NCBI RefSeq assembly: GCF_000247695.1
Contig: NW_004624742.1
Location: forward strand, 7,478,091 to 7,542,090
Source of the DNA: Heterocephalus glaber
Lineage: Eukaryota; Chordata; Mammalia; Rodentia; Bathyergidae
Reading direction: 5' to 3'
Length of the DNA stretch: 64,000 bases
Shown here in pieces: positions 11,865 through 24,311 of this stretch (within the stretch, counting starts at the first letter, position 1; each line of letters begins with the position of its first letter). The translations under genes were made by a program, and so were the position numbers. The notes beneath the pieces are model-generated. The model did no database searches. It was not told where the DNA came from and worked only from the letters and a program-made list of their open reading frames with translations.

Positions 11865-12345
11865 GGTGAAATTTTCTTCTGAATCCTGTTGAGTCTGGGC
11901 TAACCTGCAACTGCTTTCATTGGTAGGATATAGCAGAAGTGATGCTGCATGGACTCCAAGCCTGACTGCTAAGATGTTTTTCATCTGCCAGGCTTCTTTG
12001 GAATGTTGCTCTGGAAGAAACCAACCCCTCTGTAAGAATCGGACTTCTTTGAGACCTCCATGCAGTGAGGAAACCCAAGCCAACTATGTCCAAAAAAAGA
12101 TGACAGTAAGCCTCCTGCTATTCCAACCGTCCCAACCTAGGGATCACACATGGGAGAGAAGAATTCGTCTTGGATGGCCAACTCAGTTCAGATGACTTCA
12201 GCCACAGCTGAAAACCTGTGAGAAATTCCAAGTTAAAACCACCCAGCTTAGTCCAGTCAGCTCATAGAACCTTGACAGTTACAAATAAATAGTGACTTCA
12301 AGTGACTGACTTTTGGGGTGTTAGTTATGCAGTAATAGAAAACCA
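11865..12345 (+). mobile_element. MLT1-type LTR (ERVL-MaLR)
   Basis: Diagnostic order: 'ttctgaatcctgttgagtct' and 'gggctaacctgcaactgctt', 'attggtaggatatagcagaa' and 'gtgatgctgcatg', 'agacctccatgcagtgagga', 'ttacaaataaatagtgactt', and the end 'ttttggggtgttagttatgc' then 'agtaatagaaaac'. This is an ancient non-autonomous retrovirus-like LTR common to placental mammals. Confidence 0.8.
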
Positions 12346-15300
12346 AACGTTCTTTTTAGTAGACCACCAATTTTTTTACTGAGCCTGCTAGAGTTTTTCT
12401 GGTTGTTTGCACTCAGATGCTTGAACAACTCAGGCTAATTTTTTCATTCAAGGGACTTTAATGTTAAAGATAGGGGATGCGTGGCATCTATTTTAATGTT
12501 ATCTGAACAAAACAGCAAAATTCTTCTTCTAAAGTCTTCACAAAGGATAGGTGCTTAATCAATTAAAATGCTTTATAAAAACAAATGAAATTAGGTTTCT
12601 TCTAGCCGACTACATGTTGCATCTCTAATGTAAATAATTGATTTAGTAACAGAGATAATGAATATTTACCATGAAACTAATTTCCTATCATTTGATGCCA
12701 ATTAAGATTGTAATTGCCTTTCAGTATCACCAGATCATTTACAGTTTTAGGAAATATGAGTATACATTTATTTAATTTGTGTAAATTCTTCTGTGATTCA
12801 TTATTTCCAGAAGAAAATAGAACTTGAAATTGGAACACTTTTGATCTAAGTTTCTGTAGAGGTTGACCTTAAAATCAGCCATGCAAATAAGTCTATATCC
12901 ACAAGCTTGATGTTCAAAGGAACTCAGAAAGACAACCAAAGCTATAGCCAAGTAATAATTTATTTAGTCTCCTTGGTCTATGCAAGGCCATTTTGTAGAT
13001 TTGATGAAAATTTTTGTGAAATATGTTTTATTAACATATGATTTGATACCACCAGATCAAAATACCTATGGCTGAGACATGAGGTAGATATTGATTTATG
13101 TAGAGAATCTATGTTTCCCTGCTAGGAACATTTATCTAAAGGCTGGAGATACTCTGTCTGCAAGATTCAGTGCTTTTTCTCTGGTCTAAGAAACCAGGGT
13201 ACCTGGGACTTGCAATCTTTCAACTGCCCTGCATTCAGGGTTAGCCTTTTCACTTCTTGGAGCTCCTTTTTATTCTCTTGGAAATAAGGGTGGTAGAGGA
13301 GGATGTGTGTGATTTAGGATTTAGGCCCATAAACTTACTCATGTAAAAATGACCTGCTTGATCCATGACTTTCATAGCAAATAATATATACAGAAGAACA
13401 CATGAAGAGAAGAACTCTCCAATTCCCAAAAGCCCCAGCCACTCCATTGAGTACTTTGAACATCTTCAGAAACAAATTATTTTAATTCATGGACAACAAG
13501 TAAATTGCTATGTTAGTGTAACTTCTACCCAAAAGAACCTTGCTAGGATCAGATGTGTGTTCAAGGCTAGTGTTGGTGTTTCCATCCAGAAACATTTCTG
13601 TTATTTTAAGCGAACTATTGCACCAGCTAATCCTAATGTGCCAAACTGTCTCAATCCAATATCTAACTGGAGGAGAGCAGTCTTGTCTTAGTTATAGTAG
13701 CTGATTAAGTGATTAGGGCAGGTAAATGAAAGCCTCCCCACCTTAGGTCTTGTAAGCAGAAAATATGTACTTTTTGTGATCCACTCTGGGTATGCTATTG
13801 AGTTTTGGAATAAAATGTATTGAGCATTGAAGTAGCAAGTGAAATACTCAGTTTTGTCAGGGCTCATGAGTCACTGTCATGGGTCCTGAACCACTTAGGA
13901 TTTCTTTCAGACCTTTCCTAGGATTTCAGAACCACATGAAGGAAAAGGTGACAGTGGGAGAGAAGAGAGAAAGCTGATAGAGAAGCTGTTGAAGAGGTAT
14001 TCTCTGAGAAACCAATATTTAAAACACAAAAAGAAAAGCTTTTGTTTTGACATATTTTTGAAATACTGCTGTTCCTGAAAAGAGAAGTCAATCGATCATA
14101 AATTGAGACAACTGGATTCAAATTTTAAACATCTGTGTTGCAAGCAATTCCAAATTCAACAAACATTGATACAAACACACATGTTCTTGCACGAAGGAAA
14201 ACAAGATGAAAGCCAGGTAGACGTGCTATCAATGGTAGAACAGCCCAAAGTGACCACAGTTTGCTTTTATTCTCTGCATTAATAGAAAATTTGAGATTTT
14301 TCCAACCAGTAACAAAATCAATAGAACTGTGACATATTTCACAATTAAAATGGCTGATTTTCATCTTGAAAAATCCAATAATATTTCTTATACTTTTTTC
14401 CTTGTTTTAGAAAGTTGTAAAGAGACATACCTCCACTTTTCCCAAGTGCTTTGCAGATGTTATTAATGATTTTTCTCCAATTTCTTGGAGGAGGTACAAT
14501 AATATCTAAGCTTTACCTTATACTGACTTCTAGCAAATGAAACTTGAAAACCAAAACACAATATAGATTAGTCAGAAATTTTATATTCTCTAAAGACTTG
14601 TTGCAAATAATTTAAATGGAAGTGATCTTTATTGTAACAGGAAATAAAGATTGAGTACCATGCTGACACACATAAGACGATAAACTGTTAACCACTCTGG
14701 ATGCCCATAATATGTAGTAATTTGTAATTTGTAATCTTCTGAGGCATGAATCTGAATTGCCTGCACTGGGAGTCAGGAGAGTGCCATTTTACTAGGACTT
14801 TATTGTGTACTTGTTTCCTTGTAGAAGTTTTAGAAATTAGGGGACTTACAAAGTTCACAGAGACTCCTTCACAAATATTCTTATACCTAACACAGTGTTA
14901 GAAACACTAGTAAGAATGTTAGCAAAGGGGATGCAGTAAGAACAATGTTGAAGTACTATAACTTCAACACAGAACACTGATGTGGTGAGAAAGCTCAATG
15001 AACACTTATTTATATCGATTTGTTATTAAATGGAATAATGCTTGTTAAGCTTTTAACATGATGCCTGACACATGGTGAAGTTTTCTTTATGTCTTAGTTC
15101 TATTTTTTCTGATTCATGTTCGCATTGAAACATTTATACAATAGCCTCCATCTACAGATAAATTTCTTTTGATGACATAAAGAGAGAAAGTAGTAGAGGA
15201 TATAACTGTTTGTTTTATTTTTATTTCTTTTAATTTTTCAGGAGTTGAGCAGTGTTTAGTGTAAAATCTGCTTAAGATAGGGGTCTCTGTATAAAGCCCA

Positions 15301-17541
15301 CATCTGATTTAGCTGTCCATATTTATGTGTAGCCACAGAGGCACTGATTATACATTCTCTTAATCTACAGCCTCACAGTGTGACAGGATTAGGAATCTAG
15401 GCCCATATGCAGATGTTAGGGTATGTGGAAAAATTGAGACACTTCAATACATTTGCTTTTGATGATTAGGAATGGGTGCTTGATACACCCATTTGGCTTT
15501 TCTCGGTGTCTGAACACAGAATCTCAGTAATCCTTCTGACAGCAATCTCATTAATGTGTCTTTCACATCACATCACATTTATACATGCATCATGTCTGCT
15601 TAAAGACTCAAATAAGGCTAGCTTTTCATTAAGATGGCTTTTCAAAATGAGTGAATATTTCAATAAATGACCCCAAAACAACTTTTCACAAAGATTTGGC
15701 AATTTACATATTTTGTAGATATTCAGATGAAAGATGATCCAAAATGCAATCATCATTGCTCTAAAGCTCAGGAAACTGAAAATGTTCAATGCATCTCTGT
15801 AACAGATTTTCATAATGAGAGGAACCTAAGATATCCTCCTTGTGTTTGGACATTTTAAAAATATTCCTTCCCCCTTCCTGGGTTCCTAAAGTGCTACTCT
15901 CTCAAAGGAGTGACAAACAATACAAATCAGCCAAATGTTTGGCCATCAAAACATGAATATGCTAATTTACACCAACAAGAATACTGAGCTACTTTCCCTT
16001 CAATCAAAATAATGAGAAAGCAGTTATACATTTGCATGAAAATAAAAATTTAGGGTGGCATTACAGTATTTCAACTGGAGTCTGCTCTCCCACCACAAAC
16101 CTTTTTACTGCCTTAGGTTTGTAAACTACTTCAGCAACCATCAGCCAAGAAATGTACATGTCATCTGCAAATCACAGATCACAGATCTTGACTCGAGTGA
16201 TTGCAGAGGGAGAAGTGCTGAAGGGTTCATCGTGGCCAGAACAAGACTTAAAAGTGATGTGAAATAGGGAGCAAAGAGGGCTACAATTGCCTTGGAGCCT
16301 AAAATAGACTGCGCTGCAATGCCATAGAAAAATCACCAGCTTCTCCATCATTTCTTTAAAGGTCAAAATTTTTGTAGGTGGACTGGGAGAGCAGCAGATT
16401 GCAGATGCGTTTAACAGCAGGGTATTTTCCGCTGCCATGACCAGTTAAGGAAGATTTTTAAAAAACACACCTGCTGGTAAAGAGTTTGGCCCTACTCTGG
16501 GTCATCTGCCTTCTCCAGTCTCCTCGCTGCCTGGATTCTTACCTGGGTACGGTCCCACATCTCACATCAGTCAAAGCTAGGCTTCCAGCGCAGTCCATTA
16601 TGGTTTTGAGAGAAGTACCTCAGTGGCTTTGAGGAAGGTTTTATGGTGTGGGGCTGCTTCTATCCAAATGCAGGAAGTACACATGTGAGGCACAGGCCCA
16701 GAGCACAGACTCTCTCCACTTCCTCGTTATGCTCTTGGTTAGTAGACAGATATTGCAGCCCAACTTGCATTGCCAAGCACTGAGTGCAAGCCAGCTAAAC
16801 TCAGCCATGCCCTTGCATGGCTTAAGAAATGTGAGGGTAGCTATTTGGGTGCCTCTTAGGAAGGTCACTCAAAGCCCTACCACGATGTGCACACTCTTGG
16901 CTGCTACACAGCAAGTAATCAATTTGGTAAACCCATTCTGGGGCCATAATCAAAGTCAGACTGAGTATGAGAACTCTCATTTCTGCCCATATTTGCTCTG
17001 TAAATAGCAAGAATGATAAAGGCTCCAGATCTTTTTCAAGAAAGCTTTTCCAGCTCTCATGGTTTTCCCCAGAGAGCACATCTCTAGGTATAAATGTGGG
17101 AAGACAAGGCCCCAGTGTAGCCAAATTCCCAGTGTTTCCTCTGAGTCAGAGGCATATTGAAAATCACTTGTGCCACAAATTCACTCTGTCCCCAAATGCG
17201 TGGGGTTAGAATGAAAGCCTAGTGCTGGTTAGAAATTACACCTTATTTGATCCTCCTGCCTGCAGAAGCCAGTGACACACTGGCACTTGTCGATGAGCGT
17301 AGCCATATGTTGGGTGCTGGAAAGATACCGTTTATAGAATCCATGTAGCCATACAGTCAGGTTGGGATGACAAAGTATTTACTGTGACTTATCCCAGACA
17401 TGGAGGTACCTTGGGATGGTTCACACATTTCAATGAATGGAGCTAGAGAAGCTAACAGTCATAAGTCATTTTCCTTGGAAGGGGCTGGGATTTTCTCTCT
17501 CTGACCCTTCCGAATACCTACATTTTCATTTAGCAAAGAAT
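12346..17541. other. No gene seen; largest repeat-poor stretch
   Basis: About 5.2 kb in which I recognise no recent repeat and no protein-like frame. AT-rich throughout, with slightly higher GC near 16.2-17.2 kb. Could hold regulatory or intronic sequence; nothing in the sequence says which. Confidence 0.4.
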
Positions 17542-17554
17542 AATAGGCATTAAT

Positions 17555-17641
17555 TTTTTTTTGTTTTGGTACCAGGGATTGAACTTGGGACCTTGCACTT
17601 TCAAGACAGGCGCCGGAACCACTGAGCTAAATCCCCAGCCC
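17555..17641 (-). mobile_element. ID SINE
   Basis: Minus-strand ID: T-rich tail, 'ggtaccagggattgaacttg', 'ggaccttgcactttcaagac', 'aaccactgagctaaatcccc', 'agccc'. The 13-bp target duplication 'aataggcattaat' is exact at 17542-17554 and 17642-17654. tRNA-derived and transcribed by RNA polymerase III in active copies. Confidence 0.95.
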
Positions 17642-17739
17642 AATAGGCATTAATATTAATTTTAATGGATTCCTTATTTGATCTTTTACAGTTACCTCAA
17701 GCAGAAGAGAGTGCTGACTAAGAAAGAGACACACTTGTA

Positions 17740-17892
17740 TAATCTCAGTCAAGTTTCTTTAGTATTCTGTGCCTCAGTCTCTCATTAGGTGTTAAAAAAT
17801 AAGAGCATGTATCTGTGGGGTTATTGTCCAGATTAAGTGAATTAATATGTGAAAACTACTGGTACATAATTAGTACTCAGTAATAGAATTCT
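17740..17892 (+). mobile_element. MIR fragment
   Basis: 'gtgcctcagtctctcattag', 'tctgtggggttattgtccag', 'attaagtgaattaatatgtg', 'gtacataattagtactcagt' follow the MIR core and 3' half in order. Confidence 0.7.
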
Positions 17893-19429
17893 GTTTCTTG
17901 AACTGTTGTAAGTGCTATTATCAATATATCTTTACCAGTGCTTCTCCACCATCTTTCCCTGTGTGGAGCATGGAAGGAGGAAGAGGAGAGACACTGGTGA
18001 GGGAGTGGGAAGAAAATTCAGGATACAGCAGCAACAAAGGGCAGATCAACAAAAGGTTTCATGGAGTTTCATCTGCAAAGGTTGTTGGAGCCTCTGCTGT
18101 AGCTTATGTTTTAACTGCTTAAGCCTCACAGCTCACTTTCTCACTTCATATACATCTAGATCTTTCATAGGGACAAAATCATATCCCTTCAAGAGTTTTT
18201 AGGGTTTAGTGCAGATACGAGAATGAATAAAGCCAGAACAGCCAATGTAAGAGTCAGTGAGGGTCCTTTAAGGGGAGGTGCAAATATAATGCTCAGCACC
18301 CCAGGATTCACACACCACTGGCTGTGATCCCTATGAATGAGAATGAAACAAAGGGGAGGGAGGAATTCCATTTGGGAACATTTAAATCTTCTCATACTCC
18401 TTTCTTAGCTCTTAATCATTAAGCAAAATTGCTTCCTGTGAGACGTAGAGCAGAAGCTGCATGCGCCAGAAGAATGCCTTGGCAGGCTGCTTCACAAATG
18501 CCCAGAGCCCAAACATGGTGGGGCAACAAGTGGTAGTTTATGTAAAATGCTAAATCCATTTGAAAGCAAATGCACGGAATAGAAAGAATTTAAGCAGCTG
18601 GTGGATGTCATTACATTCATTTCTCAAGAAGGCCTGTCGTCTGATAACACTAATCAAAGAACTGGGTCATCTCTCAACAGTAATTTTCTTCAAGGCCATA
18701 GAATTCTTGCATTGATTTCATCTCCCTTTGGCTGAACATGCATTGAACACAGCCAAGTCGGTGAGGGCTCAGGCAGCCCATGGGGCTGTCATCAACTCCA
18801 TCTGAAGAGTTTATATCCTTAATGGGATCAGAGGTCTTATCAGTGATTCCTTGTAAGTGAAACAGAAACTATCTTTCTCTCACCACTGATTCCACACCTG
18901 ACATTTCTCCTATTTATCAGGTAACAATTATTGTCTGAAAGCAAGTCAATTACAAAGAGAAATTTGTGAAGTCCTTAGCGACTAAGAAGAAACTTGATGG
19001 AATCTATCCATTCTGTACTGAAAACTGAAATGTGAACTGTCTGAAGACAGGACTGACTTCACATACATTAGCACCACATCATAATACAAATCATTAGGAC
19101 ATTAATTCCCATGTTTCTGTATATATCTATCAAGTTATAACTATGTGGAGAGGAAACTAAATGTTATGGTTACTGCAAAAGGTAGGCATTTGTTCTGGAC
19201 CCTGGGAATCTTTCCAAGAGGAGTTAATGGTGCTCTCACCATTCTTCAAATCAGTAGTATTTATTGTGGTGTCATTTATCTGTTTGCTTTTCCCTGCTAC
19301 TGACTTGCCCCTTTTTGAGCAAAGGAACCTCATCTTAGTCAACCTACAATTCCAATAATCTAGTATGAGCATGGCATATGGAAAGGGCTTGAGAACACTG
19401 GCTTAATTTTTAAAATTATATGGATAAAG
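17893..19429. other. No gene seen; single-copy DNA
   Basis: No protein-like frame or recognised repeat. Confidence 0.4.
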
Positions 19430-19875
19430 AAAATGTGGTTTTTTAAATACAATGAAATACTATTCTGCTCTAAAGTAGGATAAACTTCAGACACTTTTAG
19501 GGAAATAGATGAACCTCAAGACCATACTTGTAAGAGAAATAAATTGGACACACATGCTTAAATATCATATTGTTTCTCTTGTGTGAGAAATTGAAATTGT
19601 AAATAAGGACCAAAATGTATGATAGATATTGGGAAGTAGGAAGAAAATATTCAAATGGAAAAGGGAACAAGGGGGAGGGGGCAGAAAAGGAAAAAAACAA
19701 TAGAAGGAAAAAATAGAAACAAAGCTTTTGTAAATGAGGAGAAGAAGGGTTTAAAAGGAGTGAAGTGAAATAGGGAAAAAAGAAGAATCAAGATATATTA
19801 TATGAAGGTAAAAATTCCTTATGATGAATGTTATCACTATGTATATCAAAAGTATACCAGTAAAATTTTTTAAAA
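19430..19875 (+). mobile_element. LINE-1 3' end, diverged
   Basis: The end of ORF2 and the 3' UTR: 'acaatgaaatactattctgc', 'gggaaatagatgaacctcaa', 'agagaaataaattggacaca', 'aataaggaccaaaatgtatg', the polypurine tract, 'aacaaagcttttgtaaatga', 'aattccttatgatgaatgtt', and 'agtataccagtaaaattttt'. More diverged than the copy at 27 kb. Confidence 0.8.
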
Positions 19876-20369
19876 TTATGTAATCTTGGTAGTAGCTCAG
19901 TTCAGATGTCAGCATTGTTAAAGGAAAACTTATTCAATGATGCTTTACTCAAGAGAGGGCACTATTGTGATATGTACACAGACCATCGCAATGGGGTCTT
20001 GTAATGGGGAAGAGAGATGAGCTCAACTCTAACACTAGTAAGGATAAATAGTGTTTATAACCAAGCACAAGGTGAGAATCAGTGGGTGGAAAATTACTAA
20101 GAAGAAACAACAGGGATAAATGGGATCCTTGCTAGACCAAATGTGATGGTTATTGGTGACTGTCAACTTGGTGGGATTAAGAGACTCCTAGGAGATTAGT
20201 AAAGCATCCTTCTAGGTGTGTCTATGGGAAAGTTCTGAGATTATTGTCATGTGTGTCAGAAATCTGAGGGGAAGACTTTCCCTGATTGTAGGGAGCTCCA
20301 TTTAATAGGCTTGCAGCCCAGATAAAATGAAAGGGAAGAAGGAAGAAGTTAGGGAAGAAGAAAGTCAGT

Positions 20370-20562
20370 GTATGCGCATGTATGTTATTGAGGATTGAAC
20401 CCAGGACTTTTGCACTTGAACTACATCCCTAGCCCTTTTTTATTTAGAGACAGGATCTCACTAAGTCACTAAGTTGCCCAGGCTGGCCTCAAACTTGCAA
20501 TCCTCCTGCCTTAGCTCCTAGAGTGCAAGGATTACAGGCATGCACCATCACACCCAGCTTGG
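20370..20562 (-). mobile_element. B1-dID composite SINE inside the LTR
   Basis: On the plus strand: ID-like part 'ttgaggattgaacccaggac' then 'tacatccctagccc', followed by the reversed B1 part 'agacaggatctcactaagtc', 'gttgcccaggctggcctcaa', 'cctagagtgcaaggattaca' and 'ggcatgcaccatcacaccca'. Younger than the LTR it interrupts. Confidence 0.88.
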
Positions 20563-20841
20563 CCTGTATTTTTTAAAGTTCCATTCTGCTTAAGTGGCTG
20601 CATCTTTTGCTACTGCCACTGCCTGTGAACATCAGACTTTAACTTCTTTTCAATGTGAATTCACACCAGCGTCTCTCAGGGGGCTTCTAGGCCTTCAGTC
20701 TCAAATGGGTGCTATGTCTTTGAATATCCTTTTTCTATGACTTCCAACTTCTTCAACTTAGAAGCTCTTGAATCCTCTGACTCTCTAGTGTGTAGACTGC
20801 TACTGTGAACTATCCTGCCATCTAGGTTCTGATGCTGTAAG

Positions 20842-20843
<2 letters not shown>

Positions 20844-20889
<46 letters not shown>
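20844..20889. repeat. (GA)n microsatellite
   Basis: About 23 uninterrupted GA dinucleotides, at the position where MLT2-type LTRs carry a short purine/pyrimidine dinucleotide run; likely expanded from it. Confidence 0.97.
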
Positions 20890-20892
<3 letters not shown>

Positions 20893-20934
20893 TTGATTCA
20901 GTTCCTCTAGAGCACCCCTACCAATACACCAACT

Positions 20935-22270
20935 CCCTCTTGCAGGAAACATATGCTTGGTTTTGGTTTTTAACCCATCCTGCCGTCTTTGTCTTTTGAT
21001 TAGGGAATTAAGACCATTTACTTTGAATCTTTTTATTGGAAAATATTTACTGAATCTTGTCATTGCATTATTTTTCCAGTGCTGATTCCTTTATTTTTCC
21101 CTTTTGTTTAACTACTCTCCAGGTTATATGTATTCATTTCTTTGCACTCTTAGGCAATGTTGGGTTCACTGTCTCATCTAGGGTTCCTTTGAGTACTCTC
21201 AGCAGTGCTTTCTTGGTGGTCATGAATTACTTTAGATTTCCTTTGTCATGGAATATTTTTATTTTTCCATCAATTTTTCAGGATATAGTAATCTGGATTG
21301 GCAATTATTTTCTTTTAGGGCTTGAAAAACTTTACTTCAAACTCTCTTGGCCTCTAAGTTTGTTTTGAGAGATCTGCTGTTATTTTGATACTTTTGCCTT
21401 TGTAAGTTACTCGTGTTTTTCTCTAATAGATTTTAGTAATCTCTCTTTATGCTGTATTTCTGAGATTTTGATTGTGATGTGTTGTGGAGAGGATTTTTCT
21501 GGTCATTACTACTTGGGGTTCTATATGTCTCATTTACCTGAATACTGAATTCTATCCCTAAATTTATAAATTTTTCTGTTATGATTTTGGTGAATAATTT
21601 TTATGCCTTGGTGTTACCTTGTAATATTTCCCTAACTTCTGTAATTCTTATGTAGTTGTTGTAGGGGTTTTTTGTTTTGTTTTGTTTTGTTTTTGTCATC
21701 TAACAGCCATTGGATCCAGTTTCCATGGTGTTTTGTTTTGTTTTGTTTTGTTTTAAGAGTATGACTGAGTACAATATCTACTACATCAACCTTTTCTTCA
21801 AGATTGGTCATTTTTGTTACCCATACTTTTAATTAATTTTTTTATATCTAGGATTTCTGCTTGAGGCCTTTTCATAATCTATAATTCTTTACAAAAATTG
21901 TGATTCGTATCTTGCATCGTCTCTTTAATCAATCAACTTTTTGTTTGTATCTTCAAGTGTGTTATTTCATTAGTTAAATTCTTTATCTGTTTATTTTTGC
22001 CCTCTTTAAGCTCCTTGAACATCTTATGCATTTGTTCATTTTTTACTTCTTTGATTTCTTCAAACATTTTAACTATTTGGTTTTTGAGCTATTTGAAGCT
22101 TTCTCAACTTCAGTGCCTATGAGATCAGCTTTTGGGGAATTAAGAGTTTGGGGAGGCATCTTGTTGCCTTGTTTTCTGGTGTTCCTATTATTTTTTTGTC
22201 CTGAGAGTTGGAGATCAGTTAAGTTAGACAAAGTCTGTCACTACTTTGGAGACTTCTTTAATTAGTGTAT
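20935..22270 (-). mobile_element. Old LINE-1 (L1M-type), ORF1 to ORF2 start
   Basis: On the minus strand a frame near 21030-20940 reads FKVNGLNSLIKRQRRQDGLK, the recognisable beginning of L1 ORF2. Plus-strand text from 21300-21500 ('tttgttttgagagatctgct', 'gttattttgatacttttgcc', 'ttctgagattttgattgtga') is the reverse of the ORF1 3' region of old L1s, and 21800-22080 carries the low-complexity coiled-coil-coding part of ORF1 ('ttgatttcttcaaacatttt'). Multiple stops; not active. Left edge abuts the ERVL LTR. Confidence 0.7.
21668..21756. repeat. Two (TTTTG)n tracts
   Basis: 'tttgttttgttttgttttg' type runs at about 21668-21693 and again at 21730-21756, separated by ~37 bp that fits L1 sequence. 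Simple repeat growth within the old L1. Confidence 0.9.
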
Positions 22271-22955
22271 ATCTCCCTGTGATGGGACCTTGGCTGTCAT
22301 TATCTTTTGGTATTCATCACTTATTCAACCTATTCAGTGTAACTGGGTCAGTCCTACTCACTGCACTGAAAGGAGAAAACAACTACTGGTTATATCAGCA
22401 TCTACAGAACCAATTATAATCAGTTATATAATTCAAAATTTATTTTAACAATTTTACACTTTTTTCAATAACTCAGGAAAATAATAAAATAGTATTGATG
22501 ACAAGATAGGCTGGGGTAGAGGATGAGGGAAAGAAAAATGTAGAAGAAAATATTTCAGAGAGAAAAGAGGAAAAAGATAACAGCAAATGAAAGAACGAAA
22601 AGAGATAGGACTTTCATAACATTATTTTTATATGTGCCATGGAGGGGTAGGGTTTTTTACAGGTTATGTGCAGGGATAGGTAAAAGAAAGAAGAGGGAGG
22701 CAAGTATATTTGAAGATCTGGGGAAGCTGTAAGAAAGTCAGGACCAATTAATATACTGAGAAAAATCTTGTGTTTGAATAGCCATACACAACTATTGGTG
22801 GGGGTTAACCTGACACAACCATAATACTATCTAAATTAAAACAAATTCATTCTTATTATCCATTTTACATATGTAAATACCTCTTATAGACATGCCAGAT
22901 AAAAGGAAAAAAATACAAAAGGAAGAAATTTTTAAATTACTATATTTCAATAAAA
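22271..22955. other. AT/purine-rich DNA, no gene seen
   Basis: May be further 5' sequence of the adjacent old L1 (purine-rich with 'gaaagaaaaatgtagaagaa'), but no diagnostic motif was recognised. Confidence 0.35.
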
Positions 22956-23255
22956 GAAATATTACCATTAATGCCCTCAAAATACTCCCTCTTACTTCAA
23001 ATAGATTTATCCCATCATTTTTGCCACTTTATGAAGCATTTCTGGAAGTCTTCTTTCATCAATGTCTTTTTAGTTATGCTGTTGTGGCTGCCTCAATGTT
23101 CTGAATTAATTCAAAACATTTACCTTTCATGGTCAATTGGACTTCTGGGGAAAGCCAGAAGTTATAAAGTGCCAGATCTAGTGAATAAGGTGGATGAGGG
23201 CACATTTTAATGTTTTTTGACCATGACTTTCTATTGGATGACGTTCAACAGTATC
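22956..23255 (-). pseudogene. Mariner-family transposase remnant (C-terminal part)
   Basis: Minus-strand translation around 23210-23140 gives CPHPPYSLDLALYNFWL, matching the mariner signature 'HPPYSPDLAPCDFWLF', in which the aspartate before the W/F region is the third metal-binding residue of the DD34D catalytic centre. It continues as MKGKCFELIQNIEAATTA, then after frame changes reaches a 'W-KW-DK-I----GEYFEG'-like end. Several stops and shifts; the catalytic aspartate in this copy appears replaced (LYNF for PCDF). The same family recurs at 44.98 and 45.3 kb. Known function of the family: cut-and-paste transposition of Tc1/mariner elements. Confidence 0.75.
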
Positions 23256-23869
23256 ACTCACTGTATTTTTTATCACTTCTAACAAAGACACATGTACATG
23301 GCTCTCTGAGAACTCTAAGAAACCTTCACAATGCTTCCCAGGCTGTTCCTAAGACAGCTTCAATTTTCCATAGTGATTGCAAGCTTTTGTCTCATGCTCT
23401 GCTGTTTGGGGAAATACAGGCAGACTCTAAGTCACAGGGTGACTTAACCATCCATATGCTTATTTAAATGAGTATTTTGACTAGGTTCAGGTTTGAGCAT
23501 AGTGACAAATAAAATGCAGCCTTAGTCGACAGACTCATAAAATACAGGGAGCGTATAAAAGACTTTATAATTAAGCATATAAAATTAACCACTCCAAAAA
23601 CTTTTTAACTATCCTTTACAAATGTACATTCTTCTTCTGGTTTTACACAAAAATTCAGGCCAATGAATTACCTTTTTCTAAGTATTTGTCTATGTAAGTG
23701 AATGAATAACTACTTCTCAAAAAGCAATGAATTTTAAAATGATATTTTATCTTGTGAGACAGAAATAGTTGTTTCAGCCCAAAGTAAAATCCATATTGAT
23801 TTTTGCCTAGGTTTTTTTTCTCATCTAGTTTCCCTTTAATGATATCCACCATATTTTATATTATTTGCT
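23256..23869. other. No gene seen; may hold further mariner sequence
   Basis: Adjacent to the mariner remnant on its 5' side; no catalytic motif could be read. The remainder looks single-copy. Confidence 0.35.
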
Positions 23870-23996
23870 TTTGTCTACCTATCCAACTAGACTGAGAGTC
23901 ATGAAGGTAAAGACTACCTTTACTTCATTTAAATGTATAGCTTAGCACTTGGTTCTGTGTTTGGCACACAGTGGGTCTTCAGTGAATAATGACTGA
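23870..23996 (+). mobile_element. LINE-2 3' end
   Basis: 'tagactgagagtcatgaagg' then 'taaagactacctttactt', 'gtttggcacacagtgggtct', 'tcagtgaataatgactgaat' follow the conserved L2 3' end in order. Ancient. Confidence 0.65.
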
Positions 23997-24245
23997 ATTT
24001 AACTGAGTAGAATTGAATTTAACTATATAAAATATAAAATGCCTGACAAAAATCTGTACACTGGTGATGACTCACAGGCTAGCCCTCACAGTATCAGCCA
24101 TCTGTGCTCATGTTATTTAAGAAAACTTCTAGCTGAGTGGCTCCACAGTGCCTTCCTTCCACAGTGAGGACAGAGCTGAGGAGCAAGCTAGCCTGCAGGG
24201 AACCAAGAGTGAAGAAACCTCACACACAAATAGAAACCCTAATAT

Positions 24246-24247
<2 letters not shown>

Positions 24248-24297
<50 letters not shown>
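24248..24297. repeat. (CT)n microsatellite
   Basis: About 25 uninterrupted CT dinucleotides immediately upstream of a MaLR LTR. Confidence 0.97.
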
Positions 24298-24301
<4 letters not shown>

Positions 24302-24311
24302 CATTTGAATT

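Larger units (their letters stand above)
20142..20928 (+). mobile_element. ERVL/MLT2-type LTR, split by a B1-dID
   Basis: Starts 'tgtgatggttattggtgact' and 'gtcaacttggtgggattaag', includes 'ccttctaggtgtgtctatgg' and 'cttctaggccttcagtctca', a dinucleotide run, and ends 'cagttcctctagagcacccc' then 'taccaataca' (TG...CA). Flanks 'ccaaa' and 'ccaac' match in four of five bases, compatible with a 5-bp duplication. ERVL/MaLR-class LTRs use 5 bp. A B1-dID and microsatellite growth account for the extra length. Confidence 0.65.
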
